IMG/VR virus record: IMGVR_UViG_3300010413_000039
Coordinates: 1 to 64,000 of that record
From: a virus
Length of the DNA: 64,000 nucleotides
Direction: 5' to 3' (one strand)
Shown here: in pieces, positions 26,881-36,659 of the stretch
Numbering within the stretch: position 1 is the stretch's first letter
Layout of the letters: each line of letters opens with the position of its first letter
Program-made: the position numbers and the translations under genes
Notes under the pieces: generated by a model
Database searches by the model: none
The model's input: only the letters and a program-made list of their open reading frames with translations
What the model was told of the DNA's origin: nothing

Positions 26881-27258
26881 ATGACACGCAATAGAGTGAG
26901 CAAGAGACTTTCATCTGAGTATGAATTTGAGCTACCTGTAATTCAGGTACTGCAGGTATCGTGGTTATTGGCAAAAGAAAATAGAGGGTATAATCTTACA
27001 GAAGGTAGATATGTAAGTGCTATCATTGAAGAATTTGATCTAGAAAGTTATCCAGAAGTATCAGAAAAAGACCTTAAGAAGATGGTAAAGGCATCACTAT
27101 CTGGTTATGAACTCGAATTCCTGAAAGGTTTAATAGCAGAAGAGTTTGATAAGAGGTCTATACCGGCAGTAAGAGTAACGCCTGTTCTTAATCTGTACGA
27201 TCTTATTGAAAGTATGCTTTCAAAACCAGTTGATGAATCAACCATAGAGGAAGAGTAA
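26881..27258 (+). CDS. Protein of unknown function (125 aa)
   Basis: First gene after the embedded promoter; GTGGAGGG precedes the ATG. The protein is helical and charged (MTRNRVSKRLSSEYEFELPV, KMVKASLSGYELEFLKGLIAEEF). No family recognised. A regulator or tail accessory is possible, but nothing in the sequence decides. Confidence 0.6.
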   Translation: MTRNRVSKRLSSEYEFELPVIQVLQVSWLLAKENRGYNLTEGRYVSAIIEEFDLESYPEVSEKDLKKMVKASLSGYELEFLKGLIAEEFDKRSIPAVRVTPVLNLYDLIESMLSKPVDESTIEEE

Positions 27259-27322
27259 CACTACATAAATATGCTTTGCCCGTTTGAAGTATTTAACTAA
27301 TACTTAAGGGTGAGGCATTATA

Positions 27323-27718
27323 ATGGATGATACTAAAATCCTAATTGAGCTACAAAAACTCAATGATGGGCAAGATCATGTTACAGATAAGATAGATAAC
27401 ATAGCAAGAGACGTTGATAGCCTTAATAAAACAGTTAGGGGGTTCAACGGAAGTCCAGGTTTAGTAACTCAGGTTGTTACTCTACAAAACAGTATGACAG
27501 TAATGAGTGAGGACATTGCTGAACTAAAGTTATGTGTAAAGGAAGTAGAGAGAACGAGCGCATCAACTAATAGTAATAGTGAACCAGTTGATAAAAAGGC
27601 TAAATCACTTAGTAAAGAGTGGTTTTTTGATAAGGTGGAATACCTAGGATTAGCGTTTCTTGTCTGGTTTTTACTGGACATATTGCCTAGGATAATAGAA
27701 CATTTTGGAACACCATAG
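27323..27718 (+). CDS. Coiled-coil protein with C-terminal membrane segment (XhlA/spanin-like)
   Basis: Residues 1-70 form a heptad-rich coiled coil (QKLNDGQDHVTDKIDNIARDV). Residues about 107-125 form one transmembrane helix (YLGLAFLVWFLLDILPRII). This layout matches XhlA-type holin-associated proteins, and the gene lies in front of the lysin and holin. A lysis accessory role is likely. Confidence 0.55.
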   Translation: MDDTKILIELQKLNDGQDHVTDKIDNIARDVDSLNKTVRGFNGSPGLVTQVVTLQNSMTVMSEDIAELKLCVKEVERTSASTNSNSEPVDKKAKSLSKEWFFDKVEYLGLAFLVWFLLDILPRIIEHFGTP

Positions 27719-27728
27719 GGAGGATAAT

Positions 27729-28130
27729 ATGGAAGAAAGATTACAAAGTTGGTTAGATTTTCTAGTAGGGTTGAAAAATGAGGGCGTTCAGTTCTCACTC
27801 CAAATTGATTTGGGGGAAGAGTTTGGTGAAGTTTATGTTGAAATTCCAGATGATGGGGGCAGTTCTGGTGGTAATGGTGGTGGTACTCCTGTAACAAGGC
27901 AGAGATACATTGTAGATACAACTGGAAAGAATAACAATAAAGTTAAGGTTCGTCCATTACCATCTAACTCATATGGGGAACATGATTTTGTGTTGAATGG
28001 CGAGATCATAGAAGGCCCTAAAGGCAAGGCTCAGGATAATTTTATCTTTATTGATGATAGGGTAAATCCAAATACTAATCTTGTTGCTGGTTGGGTAGAG
28101 GCACAGTACCTAAGAATCTATAACGAATAA
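27729..28130 (+). CDS. Protein with SH3-like C-terminal domain (133 aa)
   Basis: ATG 27729 follows AGGGAGGATAAT. The N-terminus is helical, a Gly/Ser linker (GGSSGGNGGG) follows, and the last 75 residues look like a bacterial SH3 module (VDTTGKNNNKVKVRPLPSNS ... WVEAQYLRIYNE). Next to the lysin it may assist wall binding or be a tail-associated wall-binding protein. Confidence 0.55.
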   Translation: MEERLQSWLDFLVGLKNEGVQFSLQIDLGEEFGEVYVEIPDDGGSSGGNGGGTPVTRQRYIVDTTGKNNNKVKVRPLPSNSYGEHDFVLNGEIIEGPKGKAQDNFIFIDDRVNPNTNLVAGWVEAQYLRIYNE

Positions 28131-28146
28131 TTTCGGGGGGATTATC

Positions 28147-29061
28147 ATGGGGGGAAACCAATCTCTACCAGAAGGATTAGATTTTTCTAGATGGAATCCT
28201 GACTGGCAACCAGAAGTCTCAATATCTAGGGGCAGTAAATTCATAATTAACAGGTTATCTGTTGGTACATATTATGAAGATGCCACATATAAAGAAAATT
28301 ATGTAAAAGCTAGACAGTATGGACTTCCGTATTCGGCATATCATGTTGTAAAACCATCCTATTCTGCAGTATCACAGATGAATTATGCTTTCGGTTTATT
28401 GAAATCATATCCTGCAGATAGGATTGTGCTTGATATAGAAGTACACGATAAACAAACACCAGAAAAAATAACTGATGTTGTATATGGATGTATGATGGAA
28501 TGTGTTGATAGGGGTCACATTCCAATAATATACACATCTGCCGGTTTCTGGAACTATTACATTCTTAGAAAATCGCTTTGGAAAAATTACCCACTTCACG
28601 TTGCTAACTACGGTGTTCTATACCCAACAATACCAGTAGATTGGCAAGGTGTTGGCTGGAAATTGTGGCAATACAGTGCGGATGGGAACTATCTTGGGTC
28701 GTACTATGGGGTTAGCTCACGACATGTTGATGTAAATAAATTCAATGGGACTTTAGAGGAAATGTATTCCTTTTTCAATGCAACCATGCCGAATCCAGAC
28801 CCTGACCCTGATCCAGAACCACAACCAGAACAAGACTACATTAATGCATATCTTTGGAAGACACTTACCAGATTAAATGTAAGAACAAAGCCAAGTACAT
28901 CATCTAGTATTGTTCGCACACTTCCAAGTAATACGATTGTAGAAGAATTAGAGAGTATAGACGATAACAGCAATAGGTGGATTAGAATAGGTAATTCTCA
29001 GTATTGCGCTGTTACGTATAATGGAAATAAATATCTCACACCAATTTATAAGGAGAGTTAG
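28147..29061 (+). CDS. Endolysin: GH25 muramidase with SH3b wall-binding domain
   Basis: Residues 8-205 are a GH25 lysozyme domain: GLDFSRW with Asp12 and the catalytic DxE motif in IVLDIEV (Asp96, Glu98), plus VDWQGVGWKLWQYS near the end of the barrel. A proline-rich linker (DPDPDPEPQPE) leads to an SH3b domain (LNVRTKPSTSSSIVRTLPSN). It cuts the MurNAc-GlcNAc bond of peptidoglycan at lysis. There is no signal peptide, so the holin encoded next should release it. RBS GGGGGG. A monoderm host is implied by the architecture. Confidence 0.92.
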   Translation: MGGNQSLPEGLDFSRWNPDWQPEVSISRGSKFIINRLSVGTYYEDATYKENYVKARQYGLPYSAYHVVKPSYSAVSQMNYAFGLLKSYPADRIVLDIEVHDKQTPEKITDVVYGCMMECVDRGHIPIIYTSAGFWNYYILRKSLWKNYPLHVANYGVLYPTIPVDWQGVGWKLWQYSADGNYLGSYYGVSSRHVDVNKFNGTLEEMYSFFNATMPNPDPDPDPEPQPEQDYINAYLWKTLTRLNVRTKPSTSSSIVRTLPSNTIVEELESIDDNSNRWIRIGNSQYCAVTYNGNKYLTPIYKES

Positions 29062-29063
29062 AA

Positions 29064-29441
29064 ATGGAATTCACATTTGATATTGGCGAAGTTTTACAGC
29101 TTATTATTCAGATCATCATAACTGTTTTACTTCCAGTTGTTTTAACATATGTTGGGGTGGCTGTTCGTGCGTGGTGGATTAAGATTAAGGCTCAAATCCC
29201 TGCAGAGCAATATGCGTTTGCATCTACTTTAGTTTCTCAACTGGTTCTTGCGGCTGAACAATCTGGATTGGCTGGAATTCTGTCAAATGAGTCACAGGCA
29301 AAGAAAGCATGGGTTATTGAACGTGCAGAGGCAGAACTTGCTAAGATGGGTATCAAGATGGACTTGGAAACAATCTCTGATCTGATCGAGGCGGCAGTAA
29401 AAGCAGAATTAAATAAAGATAAAGTACCTGCAGAGGGATAA
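29064..29441 (+). CDS. Holin, phage LL-H type
   Basis: A 125-residue protein with an N-terminal hydrophobic stretch (residues 9-35, VLQLIIQIIITVLLPVVLTYVG) and an amphipathic C-terminal half (EQYAFASTLVSQLVLAAEQSG ... KKAWVIERAEAELAKMGI). This is the layout of LL-H-family holins. It starts 2 bases after the lysin stop, in the classical lysin-holin pair. Unusually high G/C codon use suggests strong expression. Confidence 0.8.
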   Translation: MEFTFDIGEVLQLIIQIIITVLLPVVLTYVGVAVRAWWIKIKAQIPAEQYAFASTLVSQLVLAAEQSGLAGILSNESQAKKAWVIERAEAELAKMGIKMDLETISDLIEAAVKAELNKDKVPAEG

Positions 29442-29466
29442 TACTTTATTCTTTACGGAGGTTTAG

Positions 29467-29835
29467 ATGGCAAGAGCAGAATTATCTTTAATAACAACAA
29501 CGAGACCTGGGACAGCAGTTACTTTTACAGCGGCAACAGCAGACGGACACGCATTCCAGAACGAAAGAGAGAATGTTATCCTGTTAGTGAAAAACGATTC
29601 TGGTGGTGCTGTAACAGTTTCAATCAATACGCCAGGTACAGTTGATGGGTTGGCAATTCCAGATCAGGGTGGTTCGGTTTCTGCTGGAACTATAAAGGCA
29701 TTCGGCCCATTTAGGAAATCTTTGTATAACCAAGATGATAGCGGAGGCGATACTGGTCTAACAGAGGCTGTGTTTGTAAACACAAGTGTTCAAACAAGTA
29801 TCTCATACTCTGCAGTTAAACTTGGTACAAAGTAG
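29467..29835 (+). CDS. Small virion-type beta protein (122 aa)
   Basis: A Thr/Ala/Gly-rich beta protein (MARAELSLITTTRPGTAVTF, VTVSINTPGTVDGLAIPDQG), with capsid-like codon use and a TACGGAGG binding site. This style fits head-decoration or small structural proteins, which are usually highly expressed. No specific family assigned. Confidence 0.55.
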   Translation: MARAELSLITTTRPGTAVTFTAATADGHAFQNERENVILLVKNDSGGAVTVSINTPGTVDGLAIPDQGGSVSAGTIKAFGPFRKSLYNQDDSGGDTGLTEAVFVNTSVQTSISYSAVKLGTK

Positions 29836-29844
29836 GAGTGAATT

Positions 29845-30216
29845 ATGGGAAAATCAGTTAGTAATACAGTTCTTGATGCGGCATTAAATTATATTAAAAA
29901 CAATGCTGACTTAATGACTGCTTGTAGTGCAGAACCAACAAACCTTACAGAGGCTGTGACAACTTATGCTCTTGCAGATGTTGCCATGACTGGTACAGAT
30001 TTTACCGTTGGTGATGGTGATACAAATGGTCGTAAGGTAGCGGTTGGTGCAAAAGCAGATGTACTGGTTGATGCAAGTGATACTGCAACTCATGTTGCGC
30101 TTGTAGATTCTGGTACAGAACTTCTTTATGTAACTACATGTACGTCACAAGCACTTACGTCTGGAAATACAGTAGATTTCCCAACATGGGATATCGAAAT
30201 TGCTGATCCTACATAA
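29845..30216 (+). CDS. Small virion-type protein (123 aa)
   Basis: Starts 9 bases after the previous stop with TAGGAGTG. Thr/Ala/Asp-rich (LNYIKNNADLMTACSAEPTN ... ALTSGNTVDFPTWDIEIADP). The N-terminal helix followed by a beta part recalls head-fibre or decoration subunits of other siphophages. Capsid-like codon use. A terminator follows at 30273. Confidence 0.55.
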   Translation: MGKSVSNTVLDAALNYIKNNADLMTACSAEPTNLTEAVTTYALADVAMTGTDFTVGDGDTNGRKVAVGAKADVLVDASDTATHVALVDSGTELLYVTTCTSQALTSGNTVDFPTWDIEIADPT

Positions 30217-30272
30217 TTATAATGTAGGGTAATAAAAATTTAGTATTTAACAACACTGCAATTTAATAATTA

Positions 30273-30308
30273 AATAGGTAGGTATACATGTGTACCTGCC
30301 TATTTTTT
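30273..30308 (+). terminator. Rho-independent terminator
   Basis: AATAGGTAGGTA (30273-30284) pairs with TACCTGCCTATT (30293-30304, one G-U), followed by T6. The loop and upper stem (GGTATACATGTGTACC) resemble the GTACACATGTGTAC palindrome found elsewhere, so the site could also bind that regulator. Confidence 0.9.
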
Positions 30309-30323
30309 ATTTAGAGGGATATT

Positions 30324-30734
30324 ATGATAGACTATAAACTTATTTCTACACCAACATTTCAATCAAATTTTGAAACCAATGCACCAACAATTATAAGCTG
30401 GATAAAGAATAATCCTGGAAAAACATATCAACAAATAGCAACTGGTACTGGATTTTCTTTGGGAATAGTGCAGGATTTTTGTAATATACTTGCAAATATG
30501 GGTCTTGCTCTTGAAGTAGCTGGTGGTTCTGGTGAAACTGTGGTATGGCATGTTTCAGACTGGTCTAGTGAATTAGAATCTAATATACAGAATGCCAGAA
30601 ACTGGTTAGATACACACAATAATCAGCTTATGACACATATGCAAGCAGACTTGGGAGTCCCGTATGAGATTGCAGAAAGACTAGGGTATTTCTTACAGGT
30701 AGAAGGTTCTGCTATGAGACTTACAGCAGTCTAG
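30324..30734 (+). CDS. Winged-helix-like protein (136 aa)
   Basis: Contains a helix-turn-helix-like segment (WIKNNPGKTYQQIATGTGFSLGIVQDFCNILANMGLALEV) ending in a predicted wing, and a second similar half (ADLGVPYEIAERLGYFLQVEG). MarR/ArsR-like winged helices have this pattern. Lying alone between structural genes, it may be a regulator or a DNA-binding virion protein. RBS AGAGGG. Confidence 0.5.
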   Translation: MIDYKLISTPTFQSNFETNAPTIISWIKNNPGKTYQQIATGTGFSLGIVQDFCNILANMGLALEVAGGSGETVVWHVSDWSSELESNIQNARNWLDTHNNQLMTHMQADLGVPYEIAERLGYFLQVEGSAMRLTAV

Positions 30735-30744
30735 GAAATTGTAA

Positions 30745-33700
30745 ATGGCTCAATATGCACGTCCCGATAGTGATATTGTTACTGGCGGTTGGGGAACTGC
30801 ACCTCTTTATCAGAATGTAGACGAGATAACCTATAGTGACACAGATTACATTCAAGGCCCAACTCGTGAAGACGGTACTTGTGAACTGGGTCTTTCAACT
30901 GTTACAGACCCGTCTAGTTCCAGTGGGCATATTGTTAGGGTTCGTGCTAAAAAGAACAGTTCGTCTGCGGTAGTAAATCTTACCGCCTATTTATATCAAG
31001 GTGCAACACAGAAAGCAAGTTTTTCTGTTTCTCTATCTGCCAGTTATGCAACAACTGAATACACACTAAGCAGTGGTGAGGCTGATAGTATTACTGATTA
31101 CTCAGACCTCCGCATTAAATTATTTAATGACTGGGTATCTGGTGTTCAGAGCGTATCTTCTGTATCTTGGGTGGAGTTTGAAGTACCAGATTCAGCAGGA
31201 GTAGAATTAGTTATAGCGTCTGCAACACACTCTCACACTGCAGATAATATAGCACTTACCCAAGATCATCAGCTAACTATTCAATCAGCCACACATTCAC
31301 AGACTGCAGACAATGTTGTCTTAGTACAAGATCACCAGATTGTAATTCAATCTGCAGACCATTCACATACTGCGGATAATCTAGAACTTACACAGCATTC
31401 AACATTAACAATCCAGTCTGCGGATCATTCCCATACTGCGGATAATATTGATTTAACTCAGGATCACCAGCTTGTTGTTCAGTCTGCGGATCATTCACAC
31501 ATTGCAGATAATATTATACTTGTACAAGATCACCAACTTGTTGTACAGGAATCAGCCCACGATCATACATCAGATAATATAAGTCTTACACAAGATCATC
31601 AGTTATCAATAAATTCTGCAGATCACTCACATTCTGCAGATAACATCCTATTAACACAGGATCATCAACTTGTAATACAGTCATCAGACCACTCTCATAC
31701 TGCGGATAATCTTGATCTTGCACAGGATCATCAACTTGTAGTACAAGAATCAACGCACTCCCATACTGCAGATAATGTAGAACTTGTACCTCAGACATCA
31801 GTCGAGCTTATAATACAATCAGCAGTACATTCTCAAACATCCGATAATATTGATCTTGCTCAAAAGTCTACTCTGGTAATTGGTTCTGGAACTCACTCAC
31901 ATACTGCAGATAATATCTCGATAACTCAGCACCATGTTCTTGAAATATCTGGTCAAGAATACAGCAATAAAGTTTTAGGATTATCCCCAATTGCTTACTG
32001 GATTTTAGGTGAGAAGTCTGGTTCAACAGCAGTTGATCAGGTAAATCCTAGCCAAAATGGTACTTATTCAAATGTAAGCCTGAATTATGATACTGGAATA
32101 GATGATCAAGACGGTGATAAAGATCATAATGTAACCCCACTATTTCAAATAGCAAGTAATTCGAGAGTAAATATTCAATCAAGTTCTCTAGAATCTGCCT
32201 TTGACGGTAATTCTGGAACTATGTCACTATGGGTAAAAACAAACTGGTCTACTGGAAGTGGAAATAGGACTATATTAATAATTTCTTATGCTAGTAATTA
32301 TTATATAAACATATATAGACCAACAACAGCCAATACTTTATCTGTACTACGCTCTGCAGGAACAACCTACACTTTATCTAAATCTGGCATAACTAGTAGT
32401 GATTGGATTCATGTAGGTTTTACTTGGGATTATGCTAGTGGAAAAAGTTACCTGTATGTAAATGGTGTTTTAGCCCAAAGCAAAGAAGATGGTATCGGAA
32501 ATTGGACTGACACAACAATGTTTTCAGGATATAACAACATAGGTTGTTTTAGTCTTGGAACTGCTCATTTCGAGGGTCAGGTTTCACACGTTACTGTTTT
32601 TGATAAAGCGTTATCAGAAGAAAATATCATTGCTCTGGCAGATATACCACCAGAATTAGTACACACCCATACTGCAGACAACCTAGATTTAACACAGGAT
32701 CACCAGCTTGATATAAACTCATCAGATCACTCCCATACTGCAGATAGCATAGAGTTAACACAGCATCATACTCTTGTTGTCCAGCAATCAGCACATTCAC
32801 ACAGTTCTGATAACATAGATTTAACACAGTCACAGGTTCTTGTAGTACAGTCTGCAGATCACTCCCATACAGCAGATAATGTTCCTATTGCACAAACACA
32901 TAATCTGGTAGTACAGCAGTCAAATCATGGGCACACTGCAGATAATATTAGCCTAGTGCAGGATCACCAGCTAGATGTACAATCATCAGATCATGGTCAT
33001 ACATCCGATAATATAGATTTAGTGCAGGATCACCAGTTAGTAATACAATCTTCAAGCCACTCACAGACATCTGAAAATATTAGTTTGTCTCAAACCCATA
33101 AACTAACTGTACAATCAAGCGAACACCAGCATACTGCAGGCAACATAGACTTAACACAAGACCACCATTTAGTAATAAATGATTCAAGTCATGTGCACTA
33201 TGCTGAAAATGTTGATATATCAAGTGGCATAGAACTTGAAATTAGTGGATCATCCCACTCCCATACTGCAGATAATATAAGTCTTGTTCAAGATCACCAA
33301 CTGGTTATCCAAGAAAGCAGTCATGCCCATACTGCGGATAATATATATCTTGGTGCTGATCTTCTGGTAGATGGCTCTGCTCATGCAGTAACATCAGATA
33401 ACATTTCGTTAACACAAGCCCATACGATTGTAATACAGTCATCAGATCATACTCATTCTGCAGACAGTATTGATTTAACACAACATCATTATCTAGTAAT
33501 AGGCAGTGCCAGTCATTCACATACTGCTGATAATATCGGTTTATCACAATCACATAAACTATCTATAAATAGTGGTTTACACCAACATACTGCAGACAAT
33601 ATAGTTCTTACACAAGATCACCAACTTGTTATTAATAGCTCAAATCATGTACACACAGCAGATAATGTATCTATTTCAAGCGGAACTCTATTAGAAATAG

Positions 33701-34977
33701 ACAGTACAAATCACTCACATACTGTTGAAAATATAACCATTACTCAGGATCATCAGCTAGTAGTACAAGATTCTGCTCACTCACACACAGCAGACAATAT
33801 AGATTTAGTAAGCGGTCTATCGCTTGATATTGATAGTGCTGTTCATACACAAAGTGCCGATAACCTTGATCTTGTTCAGGATCACCAGCTTTCTGTAAAC
33901 AGCAGTGACCACCAGCATACTGCGGATAACATAGACTTAACACAAAACCATGTGTTACAGGTACAATCAGCAACCCATAACCATACTGCAGATAATATTG
34001 TTATTACACAGTACCACGTATTAATAATAGACGGTTCTTCTCATAGTCATACTGCAGATAACATATCTCTTACACAAGCACACACACTATCTATAAACGA
34101 AACTCTGCACGATCATTATTCAGAGAACATTACATTACTTGTAAGTGGTGCTCTAGAAATTGAAAGTACATCCCATGCTGTATCATCAGATAATATTGAT
34201 CTGGCACAGACACATGTATTGTCAATAAATGACAGCACTCACCAACATTATGCAGATGAATGTTTAGTAAGTCCAGATTTAGTTATATACTCTATACATC
34301 ACCCACACTATGCGGATAATATTGATCTTACTCAAACACACGTACTTTCAATAAATAGTGCGGATCATGCAACATACTCAGATAACATATCCCTGAATAT
34401 AAGTATACCGATTAATTCAGGACATCACGATCATTCAGCAGATAATATAACACTGACACAGCACCATGTTCTAAACATACATAGCGCACAACATCAGCAG
34501 TCATCTGATAATATAAATCTATCTCAGGATCATGTTCTTGTAATAGACAGCAGTACACACAACCACATAGCGGATAATGTCAGCCTGGCACAGGCACATT
34601 ACCTTATTATTAATGATGGTCTTTCTTCTCAGACTGCAGACAATATTACATTCTCCGTACATTCATATCTTGATGTTGATAGTGGGCATCACTCACTTGA
34701 ATCAGATAACATAACACTAGCACAATCCCATGTGCTTGTAATAGACAGTACAACACATGCTCATTATGCAGATGAATTTTATATTACAAAACTACTTCAA
34801 CCGCATATAAACCTGTATGCAGAGATAAATACAACAGACACAAGAGATGTTGAACTTGTTATGTTGTTTGAAGAACAAGCTGAAATAAATACAACAGATA
34901 CAAGGGAAGTAGAGTTAGTAACAAATGTATCTATATTTGCAGAAATAAATAGGGACGATCAATCAGAATGGCAATAA
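30745..34977 (+). CDS. Giant His-rich repeat fibre with LamG-like domain (1410 aa)
   Basis: Residues 1-150 are a beta sandwich. Then come 44 degenerate repeats of about 20-22 residues, with consensus near SADHSHTADNIDLTQDHQLVI. Eleven precede, and 33 follow, a concanavalin/LamG-like domain (about 405-630; GTMSLWVKTNW ... SGKSYLYVNGVLAQSKEDG). Nearly every repeat carries HxH or HxQ followed by DN. In T4 gp37 HxH motifs in three chains coordinate iron along the needle; by analogy this could be a long metal-clasped trimeric shaft. A different repeat (EINTTDTRDVELV) closes the protein. It is probably a tail or head fibre with a glycan-binding domain. Confidence 0.7.
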   Translation: MAQYARPDSDIVTGGWGTAPLYQNVDEITYSDTDYIQGPTREDGTCELGLSTVTDPSSSSGHIVRVRAKKNSSSAVVNLTAYLYQGATQKASFSVSLSASYATTEYTLSSGEADSITDYSDLRIKLFNDWVSGVQSVSSVSWVEFEVPDSAGVELVIASATHSHTADNIALTQDHQLTIQSATHSQTADNVVLVQDHQIVIQSADHSHTADNLELTQHSTLTIQSADHSHTADNIDLTQDHQLVVQSADHSHIADNIILVQDHQLVVQESAHDHTSDNISLTQDHQLSINSADHSHSADNILLTQDHQLVIQSSDHSHTADNLDLAQDHQLVVQESTHSHTADNVELVPQTSVELIIQSAVHSQTSDNIDLAQKSTLVIGSGTHSHTADNISITQHHVLEISGQEYSNKVLGLSPIAYWILGEKSGSTAVDQVNPSQNGTYSNVSLNYDTGIDDQDGDKDHNVTPLFQIASNSRVNIQSSSLESAFDGNSGTMSLWVKTNWSTGSGNRTILIISYASNYYINIYRPTTANTLSVLRSAGTTYTLSKSGITSSDWIHVGFTWDYASGKSYLYVNGVLAQSKEDGIGNWTDTTMFSGYNNIGCFSLGTAHFEGQVSHVTVFDKALSEENIIALADIPPELVHTHTADNLDLTQDHQLDINSSDHSHTADSIELTQHHTLVVQQSAHSHSSDNIDLTQSQVLVVQSADHSHTADNVPIAQTHNLVVQQSNHGHTADNISLVQDHQLDVQSSDHGHTSDNIDLVQDHQLVIQSSSHSQTSENISLSQTHKLTVQSSEHQHTAGNIDLTQDHHLVINDSSHVHYAENVDISSGIELEISGSSHSHTADNISLVQDHQLVIQESSHAHTADNIYLGADLLVDGSAHAVTSDNISLTQAHTIVIQSSDHTHSADSIDLTQHHYLVIGSASHSHTADNIGLSQSHKLSINSGLHQHTADNIVLTQDHQLVINSSNHVHTADNVSISSGTLLEIDSTNHSHTVENITITQDHQLVVQDSAHSHTADNIDLVSGLSLDIDSAVHTQSADNLDLVQDHQLSVNSSDHQHTADNIDLTQNHVLQVQSATHNHTADNIVITQYHVLIIDGSSHSHTADNISLTQAHTLSINETLHDHYSENITLLVSGALEIESTSHAVSSDNIDLAQTHVLSINDSTHQHYADECLVSPDLVIYSIHHPHYADNIDLTQTHVLSINSADHATYSDNISLNISIPINSGHHDHSADNITLTQHHVLNIHSAQHQQSSDNINLSQDHVLVIDSSTHNHIADNVSLAQAHYLIINDGLSSQTADNITFSVHSYLDVDSGHHSLESDNITLAQSHVLVIDSTTHAHYADEFYITKLLQPHINLYAEINTTDTRDVELVMLFEEQAEINTTDTREVELVTNVSIFAEINRDDQSEWQ

Positions 34978-35004
34978 CGATTGTAGTAACATGCGAGGTA
35001 AATT

Positions 35005-35364
35005 ATGACAGATGTTAGAAGATTACATGTAAATGAAGTAGGGACTATTTTAAAAATACTAGTTCAGGAACGTGATGAAAATGATGTTCTCCAAATCGTA
35101 GACTTAGCATCTATGGTTCAGGCACACATTGCTTTCGTGAAAGGGGAGGGGGGTGAAATAATCTCACGTGCTCTTTGGCACTATACTGATGGCACAGACG
35201 GTCTTCTTGTATATATTTTCCAAGAGGGTGATCTTGATACAGAGGGCAGGTGGGATTGGCAAATGTTTGTTCAGATGCCATCAGGAAAATGGTACTCACG
35301 TAAATCCTATATATACGTTGATGATGTTTTTGAAACATATGATGATGAGGATATACCTAATTAG
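35005..35364 (+). CDS. Baseplate-type N-terminal domain protein (119 aa)
   Basis: Reads like the N-terminal domain of BppU-type baseplate or fibre-adaptor proteins: LHVNEVGTILKILVQERDEN near the start and GRWDWQMFVQMPSGKWYSRK near the end. It lies just after the giant fibre and may anchor it. ATG preceded by GCGAGG. Confidence 0.5.
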   Translation: MTDVRRLHVNEVGTILKILVQERDENDVLQIVDLASMVQAHIAFVKGEGGEIISRALWHYTDGTDGLLVYIFQEGDLDTEGRWDWQMFVQMPSGKWYSRKSYIYVDDVFETYDDEDIPN

Positions 35365-35372
35365 GAGGTTGT

Positions 35373-35864
35373 ATGGGAATAAAGGAAGTTTTATCTGGAA
35401 CACAGGGGGCTATACCAGTTTGGGAAAACCTCGATCTAATAGTAGATGGCAGTGAAGTTGCAACAACAGTATATACACAAAAGTCATATACCTACATAGA
35501 AAGAATTATATGGTTATTATATTTTGAGTCATCAACCGTTGATTGGGAATTATTTGGCGGTGATACAGCACTGACAAGTGGTATAAATATTGTATATAAT
35601 GGCTCTATTCTGACACTAGATCATGCGATTAAAAGTAATGAGGATTTCCACGTATGGGGTTTTGATGTAACTATACAATCGGATGATAAGACACCAAAGG
35701 GTAATGTTGTTTCTTCTAGGTGGACATTCTCTAAGTCTGTGCCAAATGGATTAAGCATGTGGGACGGTGAGACATTCGGTTTTCTTATTTCCGAGGATAT
35801 AACAGCATTGACAAGCCTAGATGAGTTTCATGTTGCTGTTCAAGGGTGGTTGATACCAGAATAA
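35373..35864 (+). CDS. Structural protein of unknown function (163 aa)
   Basis: Last gene of the rightward virion block; TTAGGAGGTTGT precedes its ATG. Beta-rich with many aromatics (YTYIERIIWLLYFESSTVDWELFGG ... in the first half). No domain recognised; position suggests a fibre or baseplate accessory. Confidence 0.55.
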   Translation: MGIKEVLSGTQGAIPVWENLDLIVDGSEVATTVYTQKSYTYIERIIWLLYFESSTVDWELFGGDTALTSGINIVYNGSILTLDHAIKSNEDFHVWGFDVTIQSDDKTPKGNVVSSRWTFSKSVPNGLSMWDGETFGFLISEDITALTSLDEFHVAVQGWLIPE

Positions 35865-35865
35865 A

Positions 35866-35893
35866 AATACCCCACAGTTTCCTATGGGGTATT
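35866..35893. terminator. Bidirectional terminator between convergent operons
   Basis: AATACCCC (35866-35873) pairs with GGGGTATT (35886-35893). On the minus strand it is followed by TTTTTATT; on the plus strand by an A/T-rich tail. It separates the structural block from the replication block. Confidence 0.85.
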
Positions 35894-35909
35894 ATAACAC
35901 TATCTTATT

Positions 35910-36659
35910 TTACCATCCCAAGCAGGATAATAAATCTTTTGCCACATCACGAATAGTATTACCGTCTGTATCTGTTGGAACAAAGTCTGGAATCTTTGTA
36001 GATGAATAAGTGCCTGCCAACCATTCAAGTGTTTTTACAGACAGCATAGAATGCTCTGCAACCAAGCTAGAAAGACTTTGACCAGCAAGTGGGTGTGGTT
36101 CTGGAACAAATAAGACAGTCGCATCTTTCAAAAGATTAGAAAATTGATCAAACTGTTTCGGGTCTGTTGGGATATCAAGAGTATATTCAGCAGACGGTAG
36201 GAGTTCTTTAGGAAGAGTAAGTGGTTCGATTGGGGGTGATCCGTATTCCTGTTTTACAGAAACCCACCTTGGCTCATAGCTGTATAGGTATCTACCTATT
36301 CCCCACTGTACACCTGCTCTTTTCATGGCATTTGAAATACCGCCTTTTACTGGTTCAAAGTTTGTGGGTTCAGCACCATCCCATTTAGTAATCCACTCAT
36401 CACCAATCCTGATAGAAATACCACACATGATACCATTGTTAACTGGCGAGATACTAAATTCGTTCTTCCAGTTTTCAGCACCACACACCTCATCGAGTCT
36501 TTCCATGATTGCTCTGTTATCCACATAAGGTACATACAGAACCATTGTAGGAAACTTAGCATTAGAATCTTTTCTCTGCAGGGATTTCAGATTAGTTGAT
36601 GTTGCTAACCAACCAATATCTTCAAGTGGAAACGGTCTTTTTAATTGTTCTAAGTTCAT
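35910..36659 (-). CDS. Rad52-like single-strand annealing recombinase
   Basis: The 249-residue protein has the Rad52/Sak pattern: KRPFPLEDIGWLATS, ALMERLDEVCGAENW-type motif (RAIMERLDEVCGAENWKNEF, residues about 48-67), IRIGDEWITKWDG, GGISNAMKRAGVQWGIGRYLYSY. It would anneal single strands during phage recombination and replication. A long proline-containing C-terminal tail follows. RBS AAAGGATAAAC. Transcribed from the promoter at 36686. Confidence 0.85.
   Translation of the reverse strand: MNLEQLKRPFPLEDIGWLATSTNLKSLQRKDSNAKFPTMVLYVPYVDNRAIMERLDEVCGAENWKNEFSISPVNNGIMCGISIRIGDEWITKWDGAEPTNFEPVKGGISNAMKRAGVQWGIGRYLYSYEPRWVSVKQEYGSPPIEPLTLPKELLPSAEYTLDIPTDPKQFDQFSNLLKDATVLFVPEPHPLAGQSLSSLVAEHSMLSVKTLEWLAGTYSSTKIPDFVPTDTDGNTIRDVAKDLLSCLGW

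Noticed and set aside
31200-34780. Tandem DNA repeat or minisatellite
   Set aside because: The repetition is at protein level inside one continuous gene (44 degenerate peptide repeats); DNA identity between units is low.
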